From an uncultured Acidimicrobiales bacterium (GTDB taxonomy: Bacteria > Actinomycetota > Acidimicrobiia > Acidimicrobiales > SZUA-35): a stretch of DNA of 64,000 nucleotides. Of this stretch, positions 17,350 through 25,621 are shown in pieces. A program made the position numbers and the translations under genes. The notes beneath the pieces were generated by a model that was given only the letters and a program-made list of their open reading frames with translations, searched no databases and was not told the DNA's origin. Within the stretch, counting starts at the first letter, position 1; every line of letters starts with the position of its first letter. The DNA lies in assembly GCA_937922805.1 (NCBI GenBank), contig CALAJV010000006.1, positions 1 to 64,000 on the forward strand, given 5' to 3'.

Positions 17350-18978
17350 ATGAAACCAGTAGCGAACTTGGCGGCAGCGTTCGAGGCTAAGTATGACCTC
17401 GAGAGCCACCGAAACAAGTGGGCCCTTAGGCGGTCGGAAAACAATCGAGATCGGTCGCTAGCTAAAGCGGCGGCGGAAAAAGCTACTATTAGCGACGAAC
17501 CTGGAGCCCGCAAGTCATTTGCTATGGCTCGCCGATCGGAGGTCGAAGCCCGAAATCGGCTCCTCAGCGATGACTGGACCGAGCTGTCGTCGATCTTTGA
17601 GGACTCACTTGAGGTCGAGACCGGACTAGACCTCGACAACGTTCGCAATACCATGATGGTGGGCACCTACAAGCCGAAATTCCTGGCGGTATCAGAGCCC
17701 AGACCGAAGTGGGAAGACTACAATCCCCCGTCCAATCGGCTAGCTGATCTCATTCCGCTCCTGCGAGACAGCCGCCAACGTCTTCGTGACGCTGCGGTAG
17801 AGCAGTATCGGAGCGACCTGGTCAAGTGGCGTGAAGCTGAAGAAGATCGAGTCCGCCAGATTGAAGAGTCCGAGGCGATGTACGCCGAGTGGCTAACGAG
17901 AGAGAAGGGCCGAACGACCCGAGAGCAGCTTGAACTGGATCGCTTTATCGGGTTGATAAACGGCGGCGATAGCGACGCCATCCTCTCGTTCTTCACCATG
18001 GTACTTAACTCGATGGTTTGGCCCCCCGATTTTCCTTCTCGGTTCGAGCTGCGCCTCGACGGTTCTAGCTCGCTGTTGGCGCTCGACTACTACCTCCCAG
18101 ACATTCACGTAATCCCGGCCAAAGAGTGTAACTACGACAAAAAGGCTGACGCCTTCGATCATGTTCTTCCCTCCGACGAAGCAGCGGGCGAACTCTATGA
18201 GCAGATCATGTGCCAAAGCGCTCTCAGATTGCTGCGAGAACTATTCGGAGCGGACCAGTTCGAGGCCATTCAAACCGTCGCTCTGAATTGTCGGGTGGAC
18301 ACAATAAACCCAGCGACCGGCCAGCCAAATTCCCCTTGTCTTATCTCAGTCCGAACTACAGCAGCCGAGTTCGGCACTTTACGGATGTCCCATGTAGAGC
18401 CCATTCCGTGCCTGGAAGGACTGGGCGCTGTTATCTCGCCGGATTGCCAAGAGCTTGAGCCCGTTCACCCCATCTTCGACCTACGTCAAATCGATTCTCG
18501 TTTTGGCCTCGGCCCCGAAATTCTTCTGGCCACCGATAGCCGAAAGAACCTGCTCGACTTCTCCCCGCAAGACTATGCCGCTCTGATCGGCAACCTGATT
18601 AAGAAGATGGGTTTAGAACCATCCAAACCGACGTTAACCAAAGACAACACTGTTCATGTGGCCGCGCACGATGCCAGAGCCGTTCTCGGTGGCACAATTC
18701 TGATTCGAGCTTCACAAGACAACGAGCCAGTAACGGTAAGCGCGATGCGGGAGCTCTACCGTTCGGTACAAAGCCAAGGGGCTCTCAAAGGTGTCATGAT
18801 CACAACAGCCGGATTCGGACGAGCTTGCTACGAGTTCGCAAACGGCAAGCCGTTAGAGCTCATCTCGGGACCAAACCTATTGTCGATTCTGTCTGAGCAT
18901 CTACCTGATCGAAAAGTCCGAATCGTCGGGGTCAGCAACACTCCCAAGGGAGAGTTAACCAAGCTGCCTCTACAGTAG
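17350..18978 (+). CDS. Mrr-like restriction endonuclease-fold protein, catalytic residues lost
   Basis: 542 residues. The first ~210 are charged and helical (coiled-coil like). A middle domain (~215-385) and the C-terminal ~130 residues resemble a large actinobacterial group annotated as 'restriction system/Mrr' proteins: 'DFSPQDYAALIGNLIKKMGLE', 'VMITTAGFGRACYEFANGKPLELISG'. In active members the core reads DGGVD...GGKVLIQAK. Here the second Asp is H436 and the QxK triad is RAS (453-455). The PD-(D/E)xK centre is therefore missing, and I predict no nuclease activity. No methylase or other defence gene is adjacent. It may bind DNA or act as a scaffold. Confidence 0.78.
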   Translation: MKPVANLAAAFEAKYDLESHRNKWALRRSENNRDRSLAKAAAEKATISDEPGARKSFAMARRSEVEARNRLLSDDWTELSSIFEDSLEVETGLDLDNVRNTMMVGTYKPKFLAVSEPRPKWEDYNPPSNRLADLIPLLRDSRQRLRDAAVEQYRSDLVKWREAEEDRVRQIEESEAMYAEWLTREKGRTTREQLELDRFIGLINGGDSDAILSFFTMVLNSMVWPPDFPSRFELRLDGSSSLLALDYYLPDIHVIPAKECNYDKKADAFDHVLPSDEAAGELYEQIMCQSALRLLRELFGADQFEAIQTVALNCRVDTINPATGQPNSPCLISVRTTAAEFGTLRMSHVEPIPCLEGLGAVISPDCQELEPVHPIFDLRQIDSRFGLGPEILLATDSRKNLLDFSPQDYAALIGNLIKKMGLEPSKPTLTKDNTVHVAAHDARAVLGGTILIRASQDNEPVTVSAMRELYRSVQSQGALKGVMITTAGFGRACYEFANGKPLELISGPNLLSILSEHLPDRKVRIVGVSNTPKGELTKLPLQ

Positions 18979-19025
18979 CTGTCGCGAAGTCGTCTGAGGC
19001 CAGCGTAAACACAGCACCCAAAAAC

Positions 19026-19065
19026 CGAAAGGGCCGCCTCGACATTGTGTCGGGCGACCCTTTCG
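19026..19065 (-). terminator. Rho-independent terminator of nrdJ
   Basis: A long hairpin: CGAAAGGG (26-33) pairs with CCCTTTCG (58-65), with a second paired block GCC/CGAC inside. On the minus strand it is followed by GGTTTTTGG. It lies 45 bp beyond the nrdJ stop and also separates nrdJ from the converging Mrr-like gene, so it may work in both directions. Confidence 0.75.
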
Positions 19066-19110
19066 ATGATTTGCTGCTTCTGTCAGGAACGTACCGAAGC
19101 AGCAAACTCC

Positions 19111-21903
19111 CTAACTACAACCACTAGTGTTCCCACAACCTGGGCAAGCGTGACAGCTACCGGCCCGTTGCATCGTAATTCCGCACTGCATACAGATAGG
19201 AGCATCAGGATCGATCGCTGACGGTCCTGCCGGTGCCTTAATGGACTCAAGAGCTGAGATCAAGTCGTCGGCCGATTCAACAGTTGGAGGATCTACTGGC
19301 ATATCGCCGGGAGAGGAGGCAACTTCATCAACCCCAGGCAGCGTTTGCTGGGTTCGCTCACCAGTTGTGAAAATGCCGAGAGACGCTCGTTCCTCATAGC
19401 TGAGATAGACAACCGCTAACTTGCGGAACAGGTAGTCCATGATCGAGGTAGACATTCTGATATCAGGATCGTCAGTCATGCCTGCCGGCTCGAAGCGCAT
19501 CCCGGTGTAGGTGTCTACATAGGTGCGAAGCGGTACGCCATATTGGAGGCCGTGGCTTAACGAGATGGCTAAGGAATCCATGATTCCCGCCAATGTTGAG
19601 CCCTGCTTAGAGACACGGAGGAACACTTCGCCTGGTCGACCATCGTCGTACTCGCCAATGGTCACGTAGCCTTTGCAATCAGCTACTCGGAATTCGAAGG
19701 TGCGTGACCGTCGGTCCCGAGGCAGCCGCTCTCGAATCGGCTTGTAAACAATCTTCGTAACCGGCTCGGGAGCCTCGGCTACCGCAAGTGCGGCCGGACT
19801 ATCATCGCTGTCTTCGCCATCTTTCTTAGCCATCGACAGCGGCTGAGCAACCTTGCAGTTATCTCGATAAATAGCGATGGCTTTCACGCCCATCTTCCAG
19901 GCATCGATATGAAGCTGTTCAACTTCTTCGACCGTTACCTCTTCGGGCATGTTCACAGTCTTTGAGATTGCGCCCGAAATGAACGGTTGCACCGCAGCCA
20001 TCATCTTTACGTGCCCGAGATAGTGAATCGGGTTGTCGCCCATTGAACAAGCGAAGACTGCGACATGTTGCGATTGCAGGCCTGGCGCTCCAAGAATTGT
20101 TTTGTTCTCGTCGATGTAGTTGGTAATAGCGACAATCTGTTCAGCGTCATAGCCAAGGCGCTTGAGCGCTCGTGGCACTGACTGGTTGACAATCATCATG
20201 GTCCCACCGCCGACGAGCTTCTTCATCTTGCACAACCCAAGATCCGGCTCGATACCAGTCGTGTCGCAGTCCATCAACAGGCCAATCGTTCCTGTTGGCG
20301 CCAGAACAGTAGCCTGAGCGTTACGTACGCCGACCGAGGACGCCAGCTCATTGGCGCCATCCCAGGCCTGCTTGGCTTCGGACAGGAGAAGACCGTTTTC
20401 TGATGTTTCAGAGATCGACGCTACTTCGTCTCGGTGTTGGTCAAGAACACGCAAAACATGTTCTTTGTTGACTTCGTAGCCGTCATGAGCACCCATTCGA
20501 GCAGCTGTCTTAGCTGAGGTGTGGTAGGCGTGGCCAGTCATCAGAGCTGTGATCGATGCTGCCAACGATCGTCCGTCCTCTGAGTCGTAGGGAAGACCCA
20601 AGTTCATGAGCAGAGCGCCAATGTTGGCGTAACCGAGACCGAGCTGGCGAAACGCTCGTGAGGAGTCACCAATAGGGCCAGTTGGATAGTCTGCTCGCCC
20701 GACAAGAATCTCTTGAGCGGTAAAGAAATGCTCAATGGCAACCTTGAACCCTTCGACATCGAAGGAGTCGTTGTCATCGAGAAAGGTGAGCAGGTTCAAA
20801 CTGGCTAGGTTGCACGCCGAGTTGTCCAGATGCATGTATTCGCTGCACGGATTAGAACCGTTAATCTTGCCCGTTGCAGCTGAGGTGTGCCAACGGTTGA
20901 TGGTCGAATCGAACTGCATCCCCGGGTCAGCGCATTCCCAAGATGCTTGCGAGAACTGCCGCATAAGATCACGAGCTTTAACCGTGCGGACGATACTGCC
21001 GTCGGTTCGAGCCATTAGATTCCAATCGCCGTCATCGACGACTGCCTGCATAAACTCATCGGTTACCCGGATCGAGTTGTTGGCGTTTTGATATTGGATG
21101 GAATGGCTATCGGCGCCATCTAAGTCCATATCAAAGCCCGCTTCGCGCAGTACACGGGCCTTTTTTTCTTCTGTTGCCTTGCACCAGATGAACTCTTCAA
21201 CGTCTGGATGGTCGACGTCGAGCATCACCATCTTGGCCGCCCGACGGGTCTTGCCACCAGATTTTATGGTTCCTGCTGATGCATCGGCGCCCCGCATAAA
21301 GCTGACCGGGCCCGAGGCCGTTCCGCCACCTTTGAGAAGCTCGTGGCTCGAGCGAATACGAGAAAGGTTAATTCCAGCGCCCGAACCACCTTTGAAGATG
21401 GTTCCTTCTTCGACGTACCAGTTCAAAATGGCGTCCATCTGATCCTCAACCGAAAGGATGAAACATGCAGAGGCTTGTTGTGGCACCCCGCGTACACCGA
21501 TGTTGAACCAGACCGGTGAGTTAAACGCTCCCATTTGATGGATAATCATGTGCCGGAGCTCGGCGTTAAACGTCTCAGCTTCGGAAGCGTCGAAGTAACC
21601 ATCGTCGATGCCCCACTTGGTGATCGTGTTCACAACTCGATCAGCAACTTGCTTCAGAGACGTTTCTCGTTCTGGCGTGCCTTGGGTCCCACGGAAGTAT
21701 TTCTGGGCCAAAATGTTGGTGGCATTAACTGACCAGGTACTTGGTACTTCTACGTCAAGCTGCTCGAACGCTATCTCGCCAGTTTTCCAGTTTGAAATCC
21801 GAGCATCTCGCTTCTCCCACGTAACTGTGTCGTAGGGATCAACTCCCGGAGTAGTGAAGTATCGGCGGAGGCCTATATGTGTTTGCTCGGAGGCTAGTGC
21901 CAT
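19111..21903 (-). CDS. nrdJ: Adenosylcobalamin-dependent (class II) ribonucleotide reductase
   Basis: 930 residues from the ATG at 21903. Earlier in-frame starts (ATG 21939, TTG 21975) are possible, but family members begin near 'THIGLRRYFTTPGVDPYDTVTW'. It reduces ribonucleotides to deoxyribonucleotides with a B12-generated radical. Seen: FNSPVWFNIG, the GGSGAGINLSRIRSS loop, NPCSEY with the thiyl-radical Cys, and a C-terminal cysteine-rich tail (CMQCG...CHACPGCG) typical of NrdJ, which binds Zn or re-reduces the active site. No nrdAB or nrdEF is in the window. It is probably controlled by NrdR (gene at 24199) and preceded by a very long non-coding leader. Confidence 0.96.
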   Translation of the reverse strand: MALASEQTHIGLRRYFTTPGVDPYDTVTWEKRDARISNWKTGEIAFEQLDVEVPSTWSVNATNILAQKYFRGTQGTPERETSLKQVADRVVNTITKWGIDDGYFDASEAETFNAELRHMIIHQMGAFNSPVWFNIGVRGVPQQASACFILSVEDQMDAILNWYVEEGTIFKGGSGAGINLSRIRSSHELLKGGGTASGPVSFMRGADASAGTIKSGGKTRRAAKMVMLDVDHPDVEEFIWCKATEEKKARVLREAGFDMDLDGADSHSIQYQNANNSIRVTDEFMQAVVDDGDWNLMARTDGSIVRTVKARDLMRQFSQASWECADPGMQFDSTINRWHTSAATGKINGSNPCSEYMHLDNSACNLASLNLLTFLDDNDSFDVEGFKVAIEHFFTAQEILVGRADYPTGPIGDSSRAFRQLGLGYANIGALLMNLGLPYDSEDGRSLAASITALMTGHAYHTSAKTAARMGAHDGYEVNKEHVLRVLDQHRDEVASISETSENGLLLSEAKQAWDGANELASSVGVRNAQATVLAPTGTIGLLMDCDTTGIEPDLGLCKMKKLVGGGTMMIVNQSVPRALKRLGYDAEQIVAITNYIDENKTILGAPGLQSQHVAVFACSMGDNPIHYLGHVKMMAAVQPFISGAISKTVNMPEEVTVEEVEQLHIDAWKMGVKAIAIYRDNCKVAQPLSMAKKDGEDSDDSPAALAVAEAPEPVTKIVYKPIRERLPRDRRSRTFEFRVADCKGYVTIGEYDDGRPGEVFLRVSKQGSTLAGIMDSLAISLSHGLQYGVPLRTYVDTYTGMRFEPAGMTDDPDIRMSTSIMDYLFRKLAVVYLSYEERASLGIFTTGERTQQTLPGVDEVASSPGDMPVDPPTVESADDLISALESIKAPAGPSAIDPDAPICMQCGITMQRAGSCHACPGCGNTSGCS

Positions 21904-22222
21904 TTTCGGTAATTCTCTTTCTGCATTTCTCTTCACCATCGCAGTCGGTTGTCCGAAATATTGCTCCGGGTCCAAACACTTCTTTCGACGTCAATCTGTG
22001 TGATGTCGATTCGATGTTCGGACTCGACGTCTCGAACTGTGGGCTGTTCTGGGGAATCAGATAGCGGGTTAGATTTCTGTTGTTTTCGGTTAATTTTCCT
22101 GAGCGGCCGGGGCACGTTCACCGTGCAGGTCGACTCCGCCGCCGACTTGCCCGTGTCTTTACCGTCACGTCCGTTCTCTATTTCTCTTTTAGTTAGAGCT
22201 CGGTAAGAACTCCGGTGTTTCT

Positions 22223-22276
22223 GAAGCCCGTTCGGGCTTCTCGCCTAGATCTAGGTGGCAGTCCAGATCACTCTGG
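22223..22276 (-). repeat. Three adjacent inverted repeats in the nrdJ leader
   Basis: Within 54 bp: GAAGCCC-GTTC-GGGCTTC (22223-22240, 7-8 bp stem), the perfect 12-bp palindrome CCTAGATCTAGG (22244-22255), and CCAGA-TCAC-TCTGG (22263-22276). They sit about 320 bp before the nrdJ start, in the region expected to be transcribed from the upstream promoter. Such tight packing suggests a folded RNA leader, or operators for dimeric proteins. Confidence 0.5.
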
Positions 22277-22711
22277 CTCACTACCTACATCATGAACTGT
22301 CAAGTACTACTGGCGGCAACTAACTGTCATTCGCCGACCATGGATAACTAATTACGGGTGACTAGCTACTCGCTCGACTAAGCCGAACAGCTTGTTTTTT
22401 GGTGTTTCTTACTACCTTGCAAACTTTGCCGTGTCTATATGAACCGTCTCTTGAACTGGATCTTCTCGCTGGACTTTCTTGGTGGTGCTTTGCTCGCGTT
22501 TCTGGCAACTCATCCGGGCGACGCTCCGCTCACTTCGTCATCCAGAACAGTTCCCCCGAGCAGCCATTCGAGAACCGCCTAGTTCACGAACAATTTGCTT
22601 CAAAACAACCGTACTTTGGACTTTTAGCGTAGTTCCTGTGAAAAACTCCGCCCACTAGATCTTGTGGTTCCCCTTAGCTAGGCCAGGATCGCACACAACA
22701 TGTGGGTAGAC

Positions 22712-22741
22712 ATTACATCATTGTAATTACGATGCTGTCAA
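22712..22741 (-). promoter_or_regulatory. Predicted sigma70 promoter reading toward nrdJ
   Basis: On the minus strand: a perfect TTGACA -35 (22741-22736), an 18-nt spacer, and TGTAAT -10 (22717-22712). The -10 lies inside an inverted repeat ATTAC-N6-GTAAT (22712-22727). A second short one, CACA-ACA-TGTG (22694-22704), covers the expected start point. The overlap of operator-like repeats with the promoter is what one expects for NrdR control, but the bases do not closely match the NrdR box as I know it. The mRNA leader would be about 800 nt. Confidence 0.45.
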
Positions 22742-23180
22742 CAGTGCTACCAAGAAATCCGGCTTTTATTTTTCAAGACTTCGCTTTCTAGCTACAGCCG
22801 TTCTAACTAGGTCAATTTTGGGTTGGTCAATCTGCGTTTGGTCGTTAGCTGATAGGCGGCTACTAACAGCTTTACCCGTTTGGCAATACATCGATCGGGG
22901 CGAAAGAGGCTAGTCAGAACTAACAGGTCAAGGTACGAGGCGACGATCAACAGCAACGAATTCCGCCGAGCGGAATGCCCTACGCACCCAAGGACCTTTT
23001 CAGTGGAATAACAAGACCTGTAACCAACGTACGCAGCTAGCAGGTCAATACTGGCTTCTCGAACACGGCTGTGCTCTCCACCAGGCTCTACCAATCCAAA
23101 GCCCATTTCATACTGATGTTCTAACCCAACCTCCGTCGCAGCCCGCGCCCAACAACTGGGCCTGCCCGTATCTTATTGAC

Positions 23181-23251
23181 TGTGGGTTGTGGATCGAAAG
23201 TGGAGCAAGTTGTGGATTTTGTGGGGATTGAGCCTCCTAGGTTGTGGACCA
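23181..23251 (+). repeat. Cluster of five TGTGG motifs resembling DnaA boxes
   Basis: TGTGGGTTG (23181), TGTGGATCG (23188), TGTGGATTT (23211), TGTGGGGAT (23220) and TGTGGACCA (23243) all lie on one strand within 71 bp. The DnaA box read on this strand is TGTGGATAA, so several units match 7 of 9 bases. No dnaA or dnaN is nearby, so this is not the usual origin. It could be a DnaA-binding or titration site, or an operator of the following gene. Confidence 0.35.
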
Positions 23252-23377
23252 GTGAGTACCGCTACGGGGAACGGCCCTATATTGACCAATAGATGACGAC
23301 TTCGACCCCCCAATTGTTTCGACCCAGACATCTGATCAACCACCCAAGAAACATCAGCAAGTAGGAGATACAACAAC

Positions 23378-24163
23378 GTGCAACGCTTGTTTCCGTCGAA
23401 CGATTCACAGCCAACGAACGATTCACCGCCATCGGGGTCGAACGACGCTGCCGTCGTACCGAAGGTTGATATTCCAGCTGAGGCAAGATCATCTGCTGGT
23501 CGCCCATGGATATACACAAACATGATCACTTCAGCCGACGGAGGCACCGCAGTAGCAGGCGTCTCAGGCGGTCTCGGGACTCCATCGGATAAGTCGGTCT
23601 TCGCCGCGCTACGGTCGGTAGCCGACATAATCCTGGTTGGCGCCAGCACCGTCCGAGCAGAAAACTATCGAGCCCCTGGCTCTAGCCCTGACTCACTAGC
23701 AGCACGAGAACATCGGGGACAGCAGCCGTACCCTCGGTTAGCAATTGTGTCCCGGACACTTCAACTCTCGCCAGACTTACCGCTGTTTGATCACGAAACA
23801 AACCGGCCATTGATCTTCACCGGTTCTGACTCCCCGACCAAGGAGCGAGAAGCTCTGGCTGAGCGGGCGGACGTGGTAGTTGCAGGCGAATCCGGTGTTG
23901 AGGTGGTTCAGGCGATCGATTACCTGACCACACTCGGCGCCAAAACGGTCTTATGCGAAGGCGGCCCGAACCTCAATGGTCAATTGGTTGCCGCCGACCT
24001 CGTTGATGAGTGGAATCTATCGATTTCGCCGCTCTTACTCGGATCAGATTCCAAACGGGCCGCCATTGGTCAGGCCTCAAGCGGCCCACCACAGGGCATG
24101 CAACTGGCGCGAGTTTGGTTGGGAGACGACGTTCTTTTCTGCCGTTGGACCCGCAAACCCTGA
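23378..24163 (+). CDS. RibD C-terminal / dihydrofolate reductase-like protein
   Basis: 261 residues from a GTG with AGGAG 8-12 nt upstream. Matches the RibD_C fold: RPWIYTNMITSADGGTA, 'DIILVGASTVRAENY' and 'KTVLCEGGPNLNGQL', the last being the NADPH-binding Gly-rich loop. RibD_C reduces the ribosyl group of the deaminated pyrimidine in riboflavin synthesis. The deaminase domain is absent and no rib genes are adjacent, so this is a stand-alone reductase. It may act in riboflavin or F420-linked metabolism or on another substrate. It converges with nrdR. Confidence 0.82.
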   Translation: MQRLFPSNDSQPTNDSPPSGSNDAAVVPKVDIPAEARSSAGRPWIYTNMITSADGGTAVAGVSGGLGTPSDKSVFAALRSVADIILVGASTVRAENYRAPGSSPDSLAAREHRGQQPYPRLAIVSRTLQLSPDLPLFDHETNRPLIFTGSDSPTKEREALAERADVVVAGESGVEVVQAIDYLTTLGAKTVLCEGGPNLNGQLVAADLVDEWNLSISPLLLGSDSKRAAIGQASSGPPQGMQLARVWLGDDVLFCRWTRKP

Positions 24164-24198
24164 TCCGATGATGGGCCAGTCAGCCGCCGACTGTCCAC

Positions 24199-24702
24199 TC
24201 AGGTTGGGCCGCTAGAACTTTCGTGCTTGATCAATTGAGCTTCACGCTGAAAGTCGCCAATTTCAGAAAAATCTTTGTAGACACTAGCGAAGCGCAGATA
24301 GGCAACGTCGTCGAGCTGCTTTAGGCGCTCCAGCACAGCCAACCCAATCCATCGACTGGTGACAACGCCGCCTCGCCGACGGGCTAGCTCTTCGACTTCA
24401 AAGACAAGAGACTCAAAGTCTGCCGCCGCCAGCGGCCGCCCCTTGGCCGCCGCCGTTAGCCCGGCCACGATCTTGGCCGCTTCGAATGGCTCGGTCTGTC
24501 CAGACTGTTTTGTTACTAGAACGGCAGCATGTGCACTGACTTCTACCCGTTCAAAGGTGTTGAACCGATGCCCGCAATCGCTGCAAGCCCTTCGTCGCCG
24601 AATCGACTGACCATCGTCAGCCGAACGGGAATCAACAACTCTCGTTTCTTCGCTTGAACAAACTGGACATTGCACTCCGCCAAATTTAGCGGCCAACATC
24701 AC
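24199..24702 (-). CDS. nrdR: Transcriptional repressor NrdR
   Basis: 167 residues. A Zn ribbon with CPVC...CSDC (starting ~residue 11) is followed by an ATP-cone domain (~55-145). NrdR senses ATP/dATP and represses ribonucleotide reductase genes. The likely target here is nrdJ, 2.2 kb away. The GTG start overlaps the stop of the LysM gene by 4 bp (GTGA), indicating translational coupling. An internal GTG right before CPVC gives the more usual N-terminus, but its ribosome-binding site is too close. Coupling to a LexA-controlled gene would tie its level to DNA damage. Confidence 0.95.
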   Translation of the reverse strand: MMLAAKFGGVQCPVCSSEETRVVDSRSADDGQSIRRRRACSDCGHRFNTFERVEVSAHAAVLVTKQSGQTEPFEAAKIVAGLTAAAKGRPLAAADFESLVFEVEELARRRGGVVTSRWIGLAVLERLKQLDDVAYLRFASVYKDFSEIGDFQREAQLIKHESSSGPT

Positions 24703-25322
24703 CCAACAAGCTGCTCCGGGACAATGATTTGTTGTCCTACGGTCACCGATGACCCACCATTAGCTTCAATCAGCGCCTGAACAGCTGTTTGAGGGTTCTC
24801 GGTAGCCCCCAGATCGGCCGCGATCGACCACATAGAATCGCCTGGCTCAGCGACCACAATGCGAGTGTTGCTATACCCGATAGGTCGAACCGGACCAGAT
24901 TCATCTTGAAACAGCTCGGTTTGGGTAGAACCAGGTGAGAGCGACAGCGATGGATCAGGGCTTCCCTGCACCAACCGAATACTCAACAGGAAGCCGAACA
25001 CAACAAAGGCCATGGCAGCAGCGACAGCGACCATACCAGCTTGAGCGAAATCGGCTCCGAACGACGTGGAGACCACCGCAGAACCCCTCGATGCACTCAC
25101 CGAAGATTCACTATCAGCGCGTCGCCCAACCAATCCGCCGATCCCCCGTCGTTGATGGTGCCGGGAAGGCGAGGTTTTCTCACGGTCGACTACAAGTTGT
25201 AGATGACAACGCTGACTCGTCTGGTTATCGGAATACGTGGAACCAGAACGATAGGTACCAGGATTACCGGAACCAGACTGAATCGATTCGGACAGATTGT
25301 TTGGGCGAATGAGAGCGACCAT
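24699..25322 (-). CDS. LysM-domain membrane protein (ChiZ/Rv2719c position)
   Basis: 207 residues: a disordered, basic, Ser-rich cytoplasmic N-terminus (1-~90), one membrane helix (~100-122, MVAVAAAMAFVVFGFLLSI), then an extracellular LysM domain (~155-205, AEPGDSMWSIAADLG ... GQQIIVPEQ) that should bind peptidoglycan. In mycobacteria the equivalent gene between lexA and nrdR is Rv2719c (ChiZ), an SOS-induced wall protein affecting division. The same gene order and adjacent LexA operators support a similar role here, although the proteins need only share LysM and topology. The start has GGGAGA about 10 nt upstream. Confidence 0.8.
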   Translation of the reverse strand: MVALIRPNNLSESIQSGSGNPGTYRSGSTYSDNQTSQRCHLQLVVDREKTSPSRHHQRRGIGGLVGRRADSESSVSASRGSAVVSTSFGADFAQAGMVAVAAAMAFVVFGFLLSIRLVQGSPDPSLSLSPGSTQTELFQDESGPVRPIGYSNTRIVVAEPGDSMWSIAADLGATENPQTAVQALIEANGGSSVTVGQQIIVPEQLVG

Positions 25323-25432
25323 CAGCTAAGTCTCCCTTGGAGGTGTGACACTCAGAATTTTGAAACGATGAAAATGGGCTAAATGGTCGACAATCGACCG
25401 CTTGCTACTTACTTGCACTTCTGATATTCCGA

Positions 25433-25448
25433 ACGAACTACTGTTCGA
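25433..25448. promoter_or_regulatory. LexA operator (SOS box) 1
   Basis: ACGAAC-TACT-GTTCGA, 15 of 16 positions of the actinobacterial SOS box TCGAAC-N4-GTTCGA. It lies 111 bp before the LysM gene start and is the operator nearest to that gene. Confidence 0.85.
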
Positions 25449-25484
25449 AATCACTCCAATGTAATCTGCCACCTCCGACTATAG

Positions 25485-25500
25485 ACGAACGTTCGTTCGA
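25485..25500. promoter_or_regulatory. LexA operator (SOS box) 2
   Basis: ACGAAC-GTTC-GTTCGA, 15 of 16 consensus positions. The centre is 52 bp from box 1, about five helical turns, so both could be bound on the same face. Confidence 0.85.
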
Positions 25501-25511
25501 TGCAAACCATG

Positions 25512-25527
25512 ATGAACAAATGTTCGA
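25512..25527. promoter_or_regulatory. LexA operator (SOS box) 3
   Basis: ATGAAC-AAAT-GTTCGA, 14 of 16 consensus positions, 27 bp centre-to-centre from box 2. A weak -10-like GATACT overlaps its right end, so it could cover a lexA promoter. Confidence 0.75.
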
Positions 25528-25605
25528 TACTTTTTGGAAAGAGATCCCATTTCAGCCACTTCCCGGCAGGTCTAAAGGTCAACCGGTAAGAAAAACATTA
25601 CATTG

Positions 25606-25621
25606 TCGAACATTTGTTTGG
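25606..25621. promoter_or_regulatory. LexA operator (SOS box) 4
   Basis: TCGAAC-ATTT-GTTTGG, with a perfect left half and a right half with two mismatches. It is about 160 bp before the lexA start. A further pair of half-sites (ACGAAC...GTTCGA, 25649-25668) has an 8-nt spacer and is probably not a standard site. Confidence 0.6.

Larger units (their letters stand above)
21904..23377. other. 1.47-kb region without a convincing gene, upstream of nrdJ
   Basis: The largest gap in the window. Reading leftwards to nrdJ it holds a good sigma70 promoter (22712-22741), inverted repeats and three adjacent hairpins (22223-22276). A GCACG-N5-CGTGC hairpin lies at 22112-22126, and ATTCCGC-CGA-GCGGAAT at 22960-22976. 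The right end has a DnaA-box-like cluster. I looked for cobalamin riboswitch, tmRNA, RNase P and SRP RNA signatures and saw none. A 99-residue minus frame at 22807-23106 lacks a ribosome-binding site. Confidence 0.6.

Noticed and set aside
17350-18978. Active restriction-modification system
   Set aside because: The Mrr-like protein lacks catalytic residues and no methyltransferase or specificity gene is nearby.
22201-22300. tRNA or cobalamin riboswitch in the nrdJ leader
   Set aside because: Hairpins are present, but there is no T-loop GTTCRANYC, no cloverleaf, and none of the conserved B12-box sequence on either strand.
22807-23106. 99-residue minus-strand frame upstream of nrdJ
   Set aside because: No ribosome-binding site, no recognisable motif, and it contains a strong hairpin (22960-22976); more likely non-coding, although not excluded.
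23181-23251. Chromosome origin
   Set aside because: Several DnaA-like boxes occur, but no dnaA, dnaN, rpmH or AT-rich unwinding element is nearby.
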